Source: Cryoendolithus antarcticus (Eukaryota > Ascomycota > Dothideomycetes > Cladosporiales > Cladosporiaceae). Taken from it: a stretch of 64,000 bases of DNA. The stretch's first letter is position 1. Each line of letters opens with the position of its first letter. A program made the translations under genes and the position numbers. This document shows positions 30,145-40,625 of this stretch, in pieces. Location of the stretch: positions 1 through 64,000 of the forward strand of contig NAJO01000050.1 of NCBI GenBank assembly GCA_002077065.1, given 5' to 3'. A model generated the notes under the pieces. It worked only from the letters and a program-made list of their open reading frames with translations, did no database searches and was not told the DNA's origin.

Positions 30145-32246
30145 ATGATGTTCCAGTTAAAGCTCGCTCCCTGCGTTGCGCTCGCGAGCCTCAGTATTCT
30201 GGCCGAAGCTCGCACACTTACCCCCAGGCAGACCAACAGCACAGGCGCGTACTCAGTCAAGACCCCACCGCTTGATACGCCCTGGACTTACAGCGTCGGT
30301 ACCAATCCTTGGCCAGAATATCCCCGACCCCAGCTCGAGCGATCGCAATGGCAAAATCTGAACGGCATCTGGCAGTACCGCAACGCTACAGGCACTGATG
30401 CTGTCAACAACCCACCATTCAATCAGACACTGGGCCAAGAAGTGCTCATTCCGTCGTGTCTGGAGTCGGGACTATCAGGCATCCAAGGCAATTGGACAAG
30501 GTACTCGTGGTTCTCGACATCGTTCAGTGTACCTTCGTCCTGGACCGAGAAGACCCTGCTCAACTTTGGAGCTGTCGACTATGAGGCCTGGATCTACGTC
30601 AACGGACAGTATGCGGGCTTCAACAGAGGCGGCTACCTTGCCTTCACTGTCGATGTCACCGACTTCGTGACCCTAGGATCCAGCAATGAGCTGTACGTGG
30701 CGCATCTTCTACATATGTGTATGTCCGGCGGCTGACTGTGTTCTAGCCTTGTCTTCGTGCATGATCCAACAGACAGCGATGATAATGTGATACCTATTGG
30801 CAAACAAACGCTGAATCCGTCGCACATCTTCTACACGCCATGCAGCGGCATCTGGCAGTCGGTCTGGATCGAATCTGCTCCGGCCGAGTACATTACGGAG
30901 GTTCAACTCTCTGCCGGTGCTGATGGGCAAGGTGCGGACTGCGATCCAAGATCAATGTGTTGACAATGCTGATACGAGCCCAGTGAACGCTACGATACAT
31001 ACTTCAGCCAACAGTACGAGCGAAGTGACGATCACCATTTGTGATCGGAAGTCAAATGGTACAATCGCTACCTACACAGGCGGTGCAAATACGGCTTCCA
31101 GTTTCAGCGTCGACTCTCCGTCTTTATGGAGTCCAAACACGCCTACTCTGTACGGTGTTACAGTAACGCTCGGTCAAGATGTAGTCAGCAGCTACACCGC
31201 CTTCCGCACCATTTCAAGAGGTCAGGTCAACGGCATCGAGCGACCGCTGCTCAACGGCGAATTCATCTTCCTCTTCGGAACACTCGATCAAGGATTCTGG
31301 CCCGATGGCATCTACACGCCACCAAACAGGGAAGCGATGGTCTTCGACCTCGAAACTCTGAAGCAAGTGGGGATGAACATGGTGCGAAAACATATCAAAG
31401 TAGAGACCGCCCTGTTTTATCAAGCATGCGATGAGATGGGTCTTATGGTCATTCAGGATCAGCCGTCCCTTCGTCCGCTCCAGTCTCGCACGCTCGACAA
31501 TTGCACTGTTCAGACCATTCTGCCAGACGCCGCACAGCAAGCGGAGTTCCAACGTCAGCTGGAGGTCTTGGTCAAGCAGCACCGCAATTACCCAAGTATC
31601 GTCACCTGGGTGGTCTACAATGAAGGCTGGGGTCAAGTCATCGACGGGTATCCCGAGTTCGGTCTGACTGACCTAGTCCGCTCGCTTGATCCGACTAGGC
31701 TGGTTGATTCGACCACGGGATGGTACGATCATGGCGCAGGCGACTTCTCCGACAACCATCACTACGCAAATGCTCAATGCGGTACACCATGGTACTCAAT
31801 TGCTTCCAGCCCATATGATCCTAAGCGCATTGGGTTTCAGGGCGAATTCGGCGGGATTGGGCAGAACGTCTCCATAGACCACCTCTGGAACGTACAAGCC
31901 GCCATCAACACCATCAATCAAACCTACGAAATCGACGAGACCAATGACATCTGGAACTACAGGGCGCACTTCCTCCTGGCAGAGCTTGAATCTCAGGTGA
32001 AGCAGTTTGCATGCAGTGGTGGTGTATGGACGCAGACTACTGATGTCGAGGGCGAGGTGAATGGATTGTTGAGTAAGTCCGCTTATCCCGACCGATGCCA
32101 GAATTAATCCGTTGACACGTCTTATAGCATACGACAGGAGAGTCCTGCGACCCAACGTAGCTCAGTGGCAGAGTGACATCAAGGCTCTGTATGATGCTGC
32201 TGCGGCAAGGACCAATGGCAGCACGCCGGCGCCTTATCTGTTGTAG
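30145..32246 (+). CDS. Secreted glycoside hydrolase family 2 enzyme (4 exons)
   Basis: Exons 30145-30692, 30747-30931, 30984-32072 and 32128-32246 are split by introns of 52-55 bp with good donors, branch sites and phase; together they encode 646 residues. The ATG pair at 30145/30148 begins a signal peptide (KLAPCVALASLSILAEA), so the protein is secreted. Domains follow GH2 order: sugar-binding jelly roll (about 55-220), Ig-like domain (about 260-360), then a TIM barrel. Likely acid/base is E458 in YNEGWGQ and nucleophile E532 in QGEFGG. Family members cleave beta-galactosides, beta-mannosides or beta-glucuronides; which substrate applies cannot be told by eye. Several N-glycosylation sequons are present. 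Its stop is 43 bp from the convergent crotonase stop. Confidence 0.9.
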
Positions 32247-32289
32247 AGTCGCGAAGCGGTGCGATGCACGAAGTATGACAGGATACAGA

Positions 32290-33225
32290 TTACATACCTT
32301 TCCTCTCCAGGAATGCAGCCATCTTCTCCCGAGGCTCTACACCGTCGTTCTCAAAGGCTTGCCCAAAGGCTTCAATCCCCTTTTGCACGCCTTCGTCGAC
32401 CCCACACTCTTCCCATCTTCTCATGAGTTTCTTCTGACTTCTCACAGCCTGACTGCCATTACTGACTAATTTTCCAACCCAGTCAGCGACCATTTGATGA
32501 AGCTGCTTCTCGTCCTCGACAATTTTCTCAACCAATCCCCACCTCTCAGCCTCCTCAGCATCTATATTCTCACCGAGCATAAGCAGACGTCTCGTCCGTC
32601 CAAAGCCTATGAGTCCCGGCAGTAACGCAGCTTCGATGACAGATGGGATCCCAATCGCCACCTCGGGCATGGCGAACCTGGAAAGCTTTGTAGCGATCCG
32701 CAGGTCACAGGAAGCTGCTACCTCGAGCCCAGCACCGAGACACAATCCGTGAATCCTCGCTATAACGGGGACCGGCAGATCGCGGAGAGCCTGACACGCA
32801 GAGTGCAGGTGTGTGATGAAGGACCTGGCTTCGGCGGGAGAGGAGACTGCATGCATTTCTCGAATATCTGCACCGCCTATGAACGCCGGAGGCTTACCAG
32901 CAGCGACGGGACCACCAGTGAGTACCACGGCGCGGAGTGTTGCCGATGTTGAGAGAGCACGGCAGTGGTCGATGAGCGAGGTTACGACTGTTTCCGTGAG
33001 GATGTTGAGTTTGAGAGGGTTATTGATGGTGAGGGTTGCGACATCGTGCCCTGGGGAGTGTGCGTGGAGACTGCATGTCACCTCGATCTTTGGCGTGGCT
33101 GAGGAACTAGTCCGTCGTGTATGCGTCGAGACAAGTCCACTGAACAGCGCTGACATCCTTCTCGGTGATGTCGAAGCTGATATGGGCATAAGGTAGAGCA
33201 TGCGTGTCAATGGGAATCTGGTCAT
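32290..33225 (-). CDS. Enoyl-CoA hydratase/isomerase (crotonase) family, probably mitochondrial
   Basis: An intronless ORF of 311 residues. The first 45 residues are rich in Arg, Ser and Thr without acids, as in a mitochondrial targeting peptide. The crotonase fold follows: oxyanion-hole segment FIGGADIREM (about 115-124), then GLCLGAGLEVAASCDLRIA (about 162-180), where the Glu matches the first catalytic glutamate of enoyl-CoA hydratase, and MPEVAIGIPS, which contains the second. The enzyme probably hydrates an enoyl-CoA in fatty-acid or branched-chain amino-acid breakdown. The exact substrate is not clear. It is divergent from the formaldehyde dehydrogenase gene. Confidence 0.88.
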   Translation of the reverse strand: MTRFPLTRMLYLMPISASTSPRRMSALFSGLVSTHTRRTSSSATPKIEVTCSLHAHSPGHDVATLTINNPLKLNILTETVVTSLIDHCRALSTSATLRAVVLTGGPVAAGKPPAFIGGADIREMHAVSSPAEARSFITHLHSACQALRDLPVPVIARIHGLCLGAGLEVAASCDLRIATKLSRFAMPEVAIGIPSVIEAALLPGLIGFGRTRRLLMLGENIDAEEAERWGLVEKIVEDEKQLHQMVADWVGKLVSNGSQAVRSQKKLMRRWEECGVDEGVQKGIEAFGQAFENDGVEPREKMAAFLERKGM

Positions 33226-33841
33226 CGCGATGGTGCCGCTGAGCGCCGCTGAGCGGCCGCCAACGGATGATCGAGCTATGGAAGCGGCATCTGGCCAGGC
33301 GACACGAGCTGATCGGGAACACGCTCAACACAGTACCAAGCATGCCAATTCAGCGACGTGACTTTCATGCCCGAGTAGCATATGCAGTCGTTTCACGCGA
33401 ATGCACCGTGAGTCGGCGCCGTAGCTCGAAGCAGTGAGCGATCAGCGAGCAAGCTCGAACGCCTAGACTACACAGGAGAGTTTACGGCGGCAAGGTGACA
33501 GGCTGGAACATCTGAAGGGCCTTTTCGATGGTTATTCAGGGCTCGACAGGATCGCTGTTGTAGTGCCGAGATGCTCGAATCCCAGGTTCCCCGCAGCCAT
33601 GTGGAGTTCTGTACCTTATGCCCGCAACGCGTGCCGTAGCATGCGCGTCAGCGTGAAGCTTGCCCCGCTGTAACGATGGAGTCCACCGAAGGTGAGAAAT
33701 ACATATAAGAACCGTTCTGAATCCATAACAACCACTTGAACACGCTCCGACCTCCCTTAAAGTATTCGAGAAATCATCTATCCAAAAGCAAAGAAAGAGC
33801 GTGCTTCACCTGCCCCAGGCTTACCACACCAGATCATCGTC
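33226..33841. promoter_or_regulatory. Divergent promoter between crotonase and formaldehyde dehydrogenase
   Basis: These 616 bp separate two divergent start codons. A TATA-like CATATAAG lies at 33702-33709, 133 bp before the dehydrogenase ATG, which suits an inducible gene. Near the crotonase start, GCCGCTGAGC is repeated (about 33235-33255) beside GCGGCCGCC. A loop-like CTCGAATCCC near 33573 does not extend into a tRNA. Confidence 0.5.
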
Positions 33842-35170
33842 ATGTCGACCGAGACCCAAACAAAGATGAAGGCGTTGCACTACGACGGTCCCTTCAAGGT
33901 CTCCGTTAAGGAGATCGAGAGGCCGAGGCTTGAGCATCCCGACGATGTGTTGATCAAGGTGACCACTGCTGCAATCTGCGGATCCGACTTACAGTAGGTC
34001 GCCCATTGTTCACGCTAGGAGATGTGCTGACGAGATTTTGCAGCATGTATCAAGGCCGCACAGCGGCTCAAGGCGGCCTCGTCTTCGGACACGAGAATAT
34101 GGGCATCGTGGAAGAGCGTGAGCACATCCAGACCCTCAGTTGCACGCGGCCCAGACTGACGCTCTGTTCACGCAGTCGGCTCTGGCGTTACCCTTCTTAA
34201 GAAGGGGGACCGCATCGTCCTGCCCTTCAATGTCGCCGACGGACGCTGCCACAACTGCGAAGAGGGGAAGACGGCCTTCTGTACAGGCGTGAACCCCGGA
34301 TTCGCCGGTGGAGCTTATGGCTACGTTGCCATGGGACCCTACCAAGGTGGCCAGGCGCAGTATATGCGAATTCCCTTTGCCGATTTCAACGCTCTCAAGC
34401 TGCCGCCGGGCACTGAGCATGAGGCAGATTTTGCACTGTGAGTATTGATGTCATGGACATTGTGGTGTGATCCTTGCCTGACGGCTCCTAGCCTTGCCGA
34501 CATCTTCCCAACAGGCTGGCACGGCCTCGTCCTCTCCGGCTTCAAGTCTGGCGAGAGCGTCGCAGTCTTCGGCGCCGGCCCGGTCGGTCTCATGGCCGCT
34601 TACTCCGGCATCCTCCGCGGCGCCAGCAAAGTCTACGTCGTCGATCAGGTTCCGGAGCGCCTCGAGGCCGCGAAAAAGATCGGCTGCATACCGATCAACT
34701 TCACCGAGAGCAGCCCAGTGGACCAGATCATCAAGCATAATGGCGGCATGGTCGACCGAGCAGTGGATGCTGTTGGATACCAGGCAGTGGACAAGAGCGG
34801 AAAGAAAGAGCAGCCGAATGTGGTGCTGGATCAATTGATCCACGTCACGAGGCCGACTGGCGGGCTCGGGATCCCAGGGTTGTACGTGCCGGCCGACCCA
34901 GGTGCGCCAGATGAGCAGTCTGGCAAAGGCCAGATCTTGATCAGCTTCGGCAAACTGTTCGAGAAGGGCCTAAGCCTAGGAACTGGACAATGCAACGTGA
35001 AGGCATACAACCGGTACTTGAGGGACATGATCATCAGCGGTGTGGCGAAGCCATCATTCGTGGTTTCGCACGAAGTGTCGCTGGACGACGCGGTTGATGC
35101 GTACGACAGGTTCGACCGCAGGGTCGACGGGTACACGAAGGTGTTGCTGCACCCGAACGGGCCTTTGTAA
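33842..35170 (+). CDS. Glutathione-independent formaldehyde dehydrogenase, zinc type (4 exons)
   Basis: Exons 33842-33993, 34044-34117, 34176-34437 and 34492-35170 encode 388 residues; introns are 50-58 bp. The first junction restores CGSDLHMYQGRT. This is a medium-chain zinc alcohol dehydrogenase. C46 and H67-E68 supply the catalytic zinc site, GRCHNC and the following TAFC hold structural cysteines, and VFGAGPVG is the NAD-binding Rossmann loop. The VNPGFAGGAYGYVAMG stretch and the C-terminal layout match Pseudomonas FdhA-type dismutating formaldehyde dehydrogenase, which keeps its cofactor tightly bound. The likely role is detoxification of formaldehyde or related aldehydes in the cytosol. 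The splice at 34117/34176 yields EELGSG; a Val is more usual at that Leu. Confidence 0.9.
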
Positions 35171-35617
35171 ACGACTGTGATCATCAGCTATGCATACTAG
35201 CCACTCCATGAACATTATACTACCTAGGCTCTCATACGTCCCTTGTCTGCCTCATTGATGGATATCTGGCGTACACTTATGGGCGTGTATCGGAGAGCGG
35301 CTGTTCTCGCACGCGACTCCGCGCACCGTCTTTTGCTTGCTTCGCCGAATGTCTGCCAGTCTTCTGCTGGTGCTATTGAATGCTCTGCAGATGGTAGAGT
35401 CCATACCAATGCGCCAGAGAGAGGCTGATTTGGCTCCAGTTTTTGTGTCTCTTGGGTACAAGGCTCTCGATGGCGCCATAATGCCTCACAATTTTATCGT
35501 GCCTCGACGCGCATGACCTCGAGCTGCACCAACCATTGCAGTGGCATCTGGGCACCCATAGGTAAGCGGTGACCGCATGTGCAGGTCCTCCAGCTTCATG
35601 TCCAATGGCGCACTGAT
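35171..35617. other. Intergenic region between convergent genes
   Basis: About 450 bp between the 3' ends of the formaldehyde dehydrogenase and cyclophilin genes. I see nothing in it beyond expected untranslated and terminator sequence. Confidence 0.4.
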
Positions 35618-36106
35618 TCACCCCTCATCATCGCCCTGCACCACCCTCGCACTCACAATCTTGACTTCCTCCTCCGGCCGATCCTCGCCATCCGTCCTGA
35701 CCAGTCCCATCCTCTGCACAACCCGCATCCCCCCCTTCACCCTCCCAAAGATAGTATGCTTGCCGTCCAGCCACGGCGTAGGCGCAAGTGTCAGGAAGAA
35801 CTGGCTCCCATTCGTGTCTTTCCCGCTATTAGCCATACTGAGGACTCCCGCACCAGTGTGCTTCAAGTCTGGCGAAATCTCGTCCTCGAACTTCTCGCCG
35901 TATATTGATGCGCCGCCACGACCGGTGCCTGTTGGATCACCGCCCTGGATCATGAAGTTTGGGATTATGCGGTGGAAGGGTGTGGCGTTGTAGTAGTTGC
36001 GTGAGACGAGGGTTGTGAAGTTGTGGCAGGTTTTGGGGGCGTGGGTTGTATAAAGCTCGAGGGTAATGGGTCCCATGGTCGTTTCGAGGACCACATTTTG
36101 GGCCAT
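35618..36106 (-). CDS. Cyclophilin-type peptidyl-prolyl cis-trans isomerase, PPIL1 class
   Basis: An intronless, 162-residue single-domain cyclophilin. It contains the isomerase core with [22 protein letters not shown] (about 43-64), the catalytic Arg and Phe in that block, [20 protein letters not shown] (about 87-106) and a [12 protein letters not shown] stretch (about 112-123), whose tryptophan is linked to cyclosporin binding. The short form without a leader, starting [15 protein letters not shown], matches PPIL1/Cyp1-type proteins associated with the spliceosome. Location in nucleus or cytosol is inferred from the lack of a signal. Confidence 0.93.
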   Translation of the reverse strand: MAQNVVLETTMGPITLELYTTHAPKTCHNFTTLVSRNYYNATPFHRIIPNFMIQGGDPTGTGRGGASIYGEKFEDEISPDLKHTGAGVLSMANSGKDTNGSQFFLTLAPTPWLDGKHTIFGRVKGGMRVVQRMGLVRTDGEDRPEEEVKIVSARVVQGDDEG

Positions 36107-36408
36107 GCTTGGACGACGACTGGATGCCTTGTCGCTATCAGATTATCACAATGAAGAGTAACTACAGCCAGGAGAAGTATTTGTTGACAACAGAGGAAGG
36201 TACGAGAAGTGAAGGATGTCGCTTGACGTTGATACCTTCCAGCATCAACGCAAGTTTCTACAGCCATCAAGGTGCTTCACTCTCACTCAAACCTTATCCG
36301 CGTCCCATCACTACAGATCGGCATTACTCGAGACACATCGGTAGTCGAACAGACTGTATGCTGTATTCTGTACACTATCGTAGCATCGCTGCATCCTTTT
36401 CCGGCCTG
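36107..36408. other. Intergenic region
   Basis: About 300 bp between the cyclophilin start and the 3' end of the sugar porter, both on the minus strand. It should hold the cyclophilin promoter. No gene or repeat is seen. Confidence 0.4.
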
Positions 36409-38270
36409 TTACCGTCCTTCTCGCCTCATAACCGCGCTATCTAACCTCTCTAGCTGCGTGCCGGAGAACAACTTTTCGTCATCCCAAGCATTCCGCATAT
36501 CAGCTTTCACCTCGCTGATATTCGCCACGCCCGTCTTCGCGTCGTTGCCGTCAAACACGCGAGCGATCTCCTCGAGCGTTGGGCCGCGCGTCTCGAGGTA
36601 GAAGAAGTAGACTACGACGAGCTCGAGGGTGATCCAGCAGCAGTAGATGGTGTAGAATTTCCACTTCGGGTTGAGCTTGTCGAGGCCGATGGGGTTGATG
36701 TATCTGGGTTGCCTATTAGCAAGGGTTTGCGCGTAGCGTCGCAGTCTGAGGGCAACATACTGGTTGAAGACTAGTGCGACTTGGACGAAGAAATTCATCA
36801 ACATGAGTCCCTTCGCCCGAAGCGAAAACGGTAGAATCTCGACGGTATACGCCACGAGGAGACCTGACCAGGCGAATGCGTAGCAAGCGTTGAAAATAAA
36901 GATGAAGGCAATCACAGCACGGCCTGCAGCAAGGTTGCCCCGAGTGTCGAACAGCGCCGTGCAGATTGTCCAGATGACGAAGCTGATGAGCATGCCTGAT
37001 GTACTGGCCAGGAAGAGCGCTCGTCGACCGACTTTGTCGATCAGGGAAGCACTCGATACGGCGATGATGAATGACATGATCGTTAGGCTACCGTTGATTT
37101 CAAACTGGGTGTCGGTGTCCTGCGCATGGTGTTAGTGTTTCTTGTGTCCAGCTTTCACCTAGACTCGACTGACTGTGACTCCAATGCTGTCCATTACTAT
37201 CGTGAAGTAGTAGGAAGTCAAGCCACTACCTGACCATTGCGAAAACAGCCCCAGTGTAGCGATCAGGAAAAGGCGATATCGGTTGCCTCTCGACTTGAAA
37301 AAGTCGGTATAGCTGGAGGACTTCTTGAACATGTACTCGAGCCGGATTGTCTCCTCTGCAAGTCTGTCAGTCATATGCCCGTCCCACTCCCAGCTACAAC
37401 TCTGGCGTACTGATTTCCGCGTACTCGAAGAGCACAGTCTCGTTGAGCTCATCCCCGTTCGCATGGTACTTGCAGAGCACGTTCAGCGCCTCAGTACCCC
37501 GTTCCTGCTTCACCAGCCATCGAGGAGACTCTGGCACCCAGAACAAGAACACAAATTGGATAATCGACGGAAAGGCCTGCAACAGACTCGGGATTCTCCA
37601 AGCCCAATTGTTAGGTATCCTCTCCGTCCCAAACGTCGTCCAAGTCGCCACAATCGCCCCAACATACCACAAGCAGTTGTATACAGCCGTCACTCGACCT
37701 CGATGCTGCGGATGGCAAATCTCAGTAAGCAGCAATGGCGACGAAAGCTGCGCGAGAGTGTTGCCGAAGCCAACGAAGAAGCGCGATGCGATGAACATCC
37801 GGAAGTCGACTGCGGCGCTCTGCACGGCAACACCAATGAACATGATTATGCATCCTGCCCAGATGCTTGCCTTGCGGCCGTAGGTATCCGCAAGATATGG
37901 AGCGAAGGGAAGGCCCGCGAGGGAGCCAATGGAGTAGATGCTGCCGAAGAGGCCGAGTAAGCTTCCTCGAGGGTGTTTGAAATATTCTTGCCAGACTGGG
38001 AGGATTTGGAGGCCCTGATGCGGATATGAGCGATGGTCAAGTGGTCGTGAGATATCATGTACATACGTTCAGCATAGAGCCATCATAGCCTGTAGTCGCC
38101 GAAGCCAGACACACAACCGCGCAGCAAAGATAGAGCTGCCGTAGTCCAGGATTCGTATACCAAGTAACTCTCTCGAACTCCGGCGCTTCTTGCTGCGCGA
38201 ACCTGACCTCTTGTTGTCTATGACCTTTGCCAACTCTCGGAACCATTCTGTCGCTCAGCCGTCGGAACAT
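36409..38270 (-). CDS. MFS sugar porter (hexose/lactose permease type, 5 exons)
   Basis: Exons 38270-38067, 38014-37411, 37355-37174, 37119-36761 and 36703-36409 give 547 residues with twelve expected membrane helices. Each junction restores family sequence: SMLN/GLQILPVW, AEI/KETIRLEY, IGVT/DTDTQFEING and FNQ/YINPIGLD. Sugar-transporter signatures are GRKASIWAG after helix 2, PESPRWLVKQERG before the central loop, and YFFYLETRGPTLEEIARVFDG at the end of helix 12. The protein should move a hexose or disaccharide across the plasma membrane with protons; the sugar is unknown. The last intron (36760-36704) is 57 bp with no stop, so retention would insert 19 residues. Confidence 0.92.
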
Positions 38271-39551
38271 CGGTCAAGCACAATCTTCAATATAGATAAC
38301 GACATTCAATAACACCAAGCGAAATGTTAGGGAGCAGGAGATCGTCAAAGAGATGCACGCGGGAGTGTAGAGGTCGCGCGATCTATGTAACAACCTCACC
38401 TACCGTTTGGCAGAGCACAAGCACATCCTCCACACGATCCGTTCGCAGAGCTTTGCGGCGCGCGAGCGTGCAAGCGTGATGCGATTCAGTGAGCTGCAGG
38501 TCCGGGTGTCGGGAAGATCGCTGCGGTGGTGCCATGGCCCATGGGGAAGCAGCGCCATGCTGTGAAATTTGCCGTTGTAGCAGCAAGTCAGCTCCCGAGG
38601 CACCAACGAAGGAAGAGCTCGCTTCGGTGGTGTAAAGGTAGGCTTGCGGCGAAGTCGAGCACTGCTTGCCCTGTAACGGCGGTTTGGCAGGGATGAAAGA
38701 GACAGGGGAGGTGACATGCGTGGTGTTGATTGGGCGAGTCAGGGCGCGCTGCCATGTGGTCAATTTGTGCATCACGCTAGAATAGATGAACTTGTTAGAC
38801 GCCACTGAGGGCGGGGTGCGGTCTGGGGTATGTGCATCGGGATTGACTGGGAGTTGAAGGCATTACCCGCCCCGCCGCATCGCTTGCACTGCAGAGGATT
38901 CTGCTCACGCGTTCGACGTGTATAGTAGGATCTCGTAATAGTGTCAGCCGGCTAAATCCTCAGGAATTATAGTCATGGATGGTGATGGCATTTTACATTG
39001 AGGTCGGCAAAGCCGTCGATCTGTCACTGGGTGGCACGCTACCTCGATGATCGAAATGCATTGCCATGAGTAATGGACGACACACGACAGCTTCGTTTCA
39101 TTGGCTCGTTCACGCCATCTATGCGGAACTGGAGGTATTCCAGGTTCTGACACCCGACCGAGTCGCACGCCGATCCGACTTCTCATCACACGATCGGATT
39201 CTCGCCCTGCAGATGCAGCTTTTCCAACTGTTCACTGCTTTGACCGCGCTTGGCGTTAACCCATCTCGCCTAGAAAATGTCGCAACGGCGCTCGGAAGCA
39301 CGGAAGCAATGTTAAACGTCGGTAACAGAGTTCGCCATCTCGCACACGAGTGCGATTCATGAACGCCATGTCGGGCATCATTGTTGTCATGAAGACTGGC
39401 TTTGTTTGACAATACGAATACAGATGCGATCATCTGGATCTCGCGGCGGACTCTCAATAATGGGTCGGCATCTCCGGTCCGTATGCCTGGATCTTCGTGT
39501 TGCCTTGGCCGAAACCGCGCCACCTAACCGACATGTAGCAGGTTTCCTGCC
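38271..39551. other. Intergenic region upstream of the sugar porter
   Basis: About 1.28 kb. It holds the sugar-porter promoter and the 3' region of the cupin gene. A 98-codon frame at 39066-39362 is listed separately with low confidence. The minus-strand frame 38383-38805 has no recognisable features. Confidence 0.4.
39066..39362 (+). CDS. Possible small ORF, unsupported
   Basis: An ATG-initiated 98-codon frame whose translation has a Leu-rich helical middle (ILALQMQLFQLFTALTALGV) and ends RVRHLAHECDS. It matches no family that I know and might be chance. It would lie antisense to nothing known, between the sugar porter and the cupin. Confidence 0.2.
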   Translation: MSNGRHTTASFHWLVHAIYAELEVFQVLTPDRVARRSDFSSHDRILALQMQLFQLFTALTALGVNPSRLENVATALGSTEAMLNVGNRVRHLAHECDS

Positions 39552-40151
39552 TCAGGCTAGAGTCAATTCCTCTCGATACTTCCCTATCACGACCTCAGCT
39601 CTCTCGACCACCTCTTCCGCAGTCAGTTTTGGAAACCGAATCTCGTCGAAACTGCCCTCGAACGCTTGGTAGCCCTTCGGATCAAGTACAATCTCCGTCG
39701 ACGCTGTGGGGTAGAAGGTTGTTACATCTTCGTACTCGTACACCATCGTGAACTTGCCTCCCGAGACCGTCCCATCTGGTAGTTTGATGCCTGCTGGGCA
39801 CGCTGACCAGGTATGCGGTACGCCGCTTTTTGCATCCACGAGGGTCCCTGGCGCGACAACAAAGAGTTCGCCTGCCAATTCGACGATACCGATACCATTA
39901 AGGACAAGGATACGTTCAGCGATCAGGCGTGACCTGGCGAGATCCATGTGGATATGTCGTGGCAGGCGGATCTCGGTCGTGAACTCTATGAAGCCTAATT
40001 GACCGCTGAAGGGTATGTTACTTGGACTCAGCTCATGCATCGTAAGGTCCATATCTGTGAACGGCCTCTTGATGTTGGCACCGGATCCGTTCGTGATGCG
40101 GCAGCCGTTTGGGAGAAGTAGGCCTACGTCCTTGCCGTGATCGGTGGTCAT
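39552..40151 (-). CDS. Cupin-like (RmlC-fold) protein of unknown substrate
   Basis: An intronless, 199-residue ORF. The pattern LPRHIHMD (about 64-71), a strand-rich middle and APGTLVDAKSGVPHTW (about 98-113) suggests a single-domain cupin with a partial metal-binding set. The first cupin motif usually supplies two His and a Glu; here only HIH is visible. No leader peptide is seen. Small fungal cupins of this kind are annotated as RmlC-like proteins without known reaction. It is divergent from the thiolase gene, 474 bp away, so shared regulation is possible but untested. Confidence 0.6.
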   Translation of the reverse strand: MTTDHGKDVGLLLPNGCRITNGSGANIKRPFTDMDLTMHELSPSNIPFSGQLGFIEFTTEIRLPRHIHMDLARSRLIAERILVLNGIGIVELAGELFVVAPGTLVDAKSGVPHTWSACPAGIKLPDGTVSGGKFTMVYEYEDVTTFYPTASTEIVLDPKGYQAFEGSFDEIRFPKLTAEEVVERAEVVIGKYREELTLA

Positions 40152-40625
40152 GATGACTGATCAAGACGTATAGAGTGCTCTAGCAGTCCGATTGCATTCA
40201 GTCACCTCATATGTCGGCGGTCCTGAATAACCATGCCGGCAAACTGAGAGAGGTTCATGTATGGTAACAACGCTGTGTGATGCTCGCGAGTCCAGGCTGC
40301 ATGCAGTCTTTCGCCTGCAACCTTACGTTCCCAAGCAGTCCGTTAGGTGATTCTGGGATCGGCGCCGACTACGCTCGCGTTCGCACGCTGCCTTCTCTGT
40401 CGGCTATGCCACTACGATACTGATTAGTAGTGGGCTTGACCATTATTATGGGCGGTGGAAGAGAGCATACCCCAGGATTTGCCTCTCTCCGACTGCCTCG
40501 GTTCGGCAGAGCCGAGAGAACATGCCGAACTCTGTACATCAACAGCTCGACAACATCTCATGTCTGCTACCCAGTTTGTTACACACTCCCCAAGCACAAT
40601 CCTCGCACATACAACTTCATACACC
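40152..40625. promoter_or_regulatory. Divergent promoter of cupin and thiolase genes
   Basis: These 474 bp lie between two divergent start codons. They include CCTCGG at 40496-40501, listed separately. No gene is seen. Confidence 0.5.
40496..40501 (+). promoter_or_regulatory. CCTCGG element, candidate FarA/FarB fatty-acid response site
   Basis: CCTCGG lies 130 bp before the thiolase ATG. In Aspergillus the zinc-cluster activators FarA and FarB bind this core in promoters of fatty-acid breakdown genes. A reversed CCGAG follows at 40511-40515, so the site may also form a short inverted pair. A 6-mer can occur by chance; the support is its position before a peroxisomal thiolase. Confidence 0.5.

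Noticed and set aside
30932..30983. Frameshift or pseudogene in the GH2 gene
   Set aside because: The break is a normal 52-bp intron; splicing restores DGQVNATIH in phase.
33560..33600. tRNA-like T-loop (CTCGAATCCC)
   Set aside because: No A box or acceptor stem can be paired around it.
30145..35170. Catabolic gene cluster (GH2, crotonase, formaldehyde dehydrogenase)
   Set aside because: The genes have no common substrate or pathway that I can name, and orientations alternate; chance proximity is simpler.
38383..38805. 140-codon minus-strand frame upstream of the sugar porter
   Set aside because: No protein-like features; lies where the sugar-porter promoter should be.
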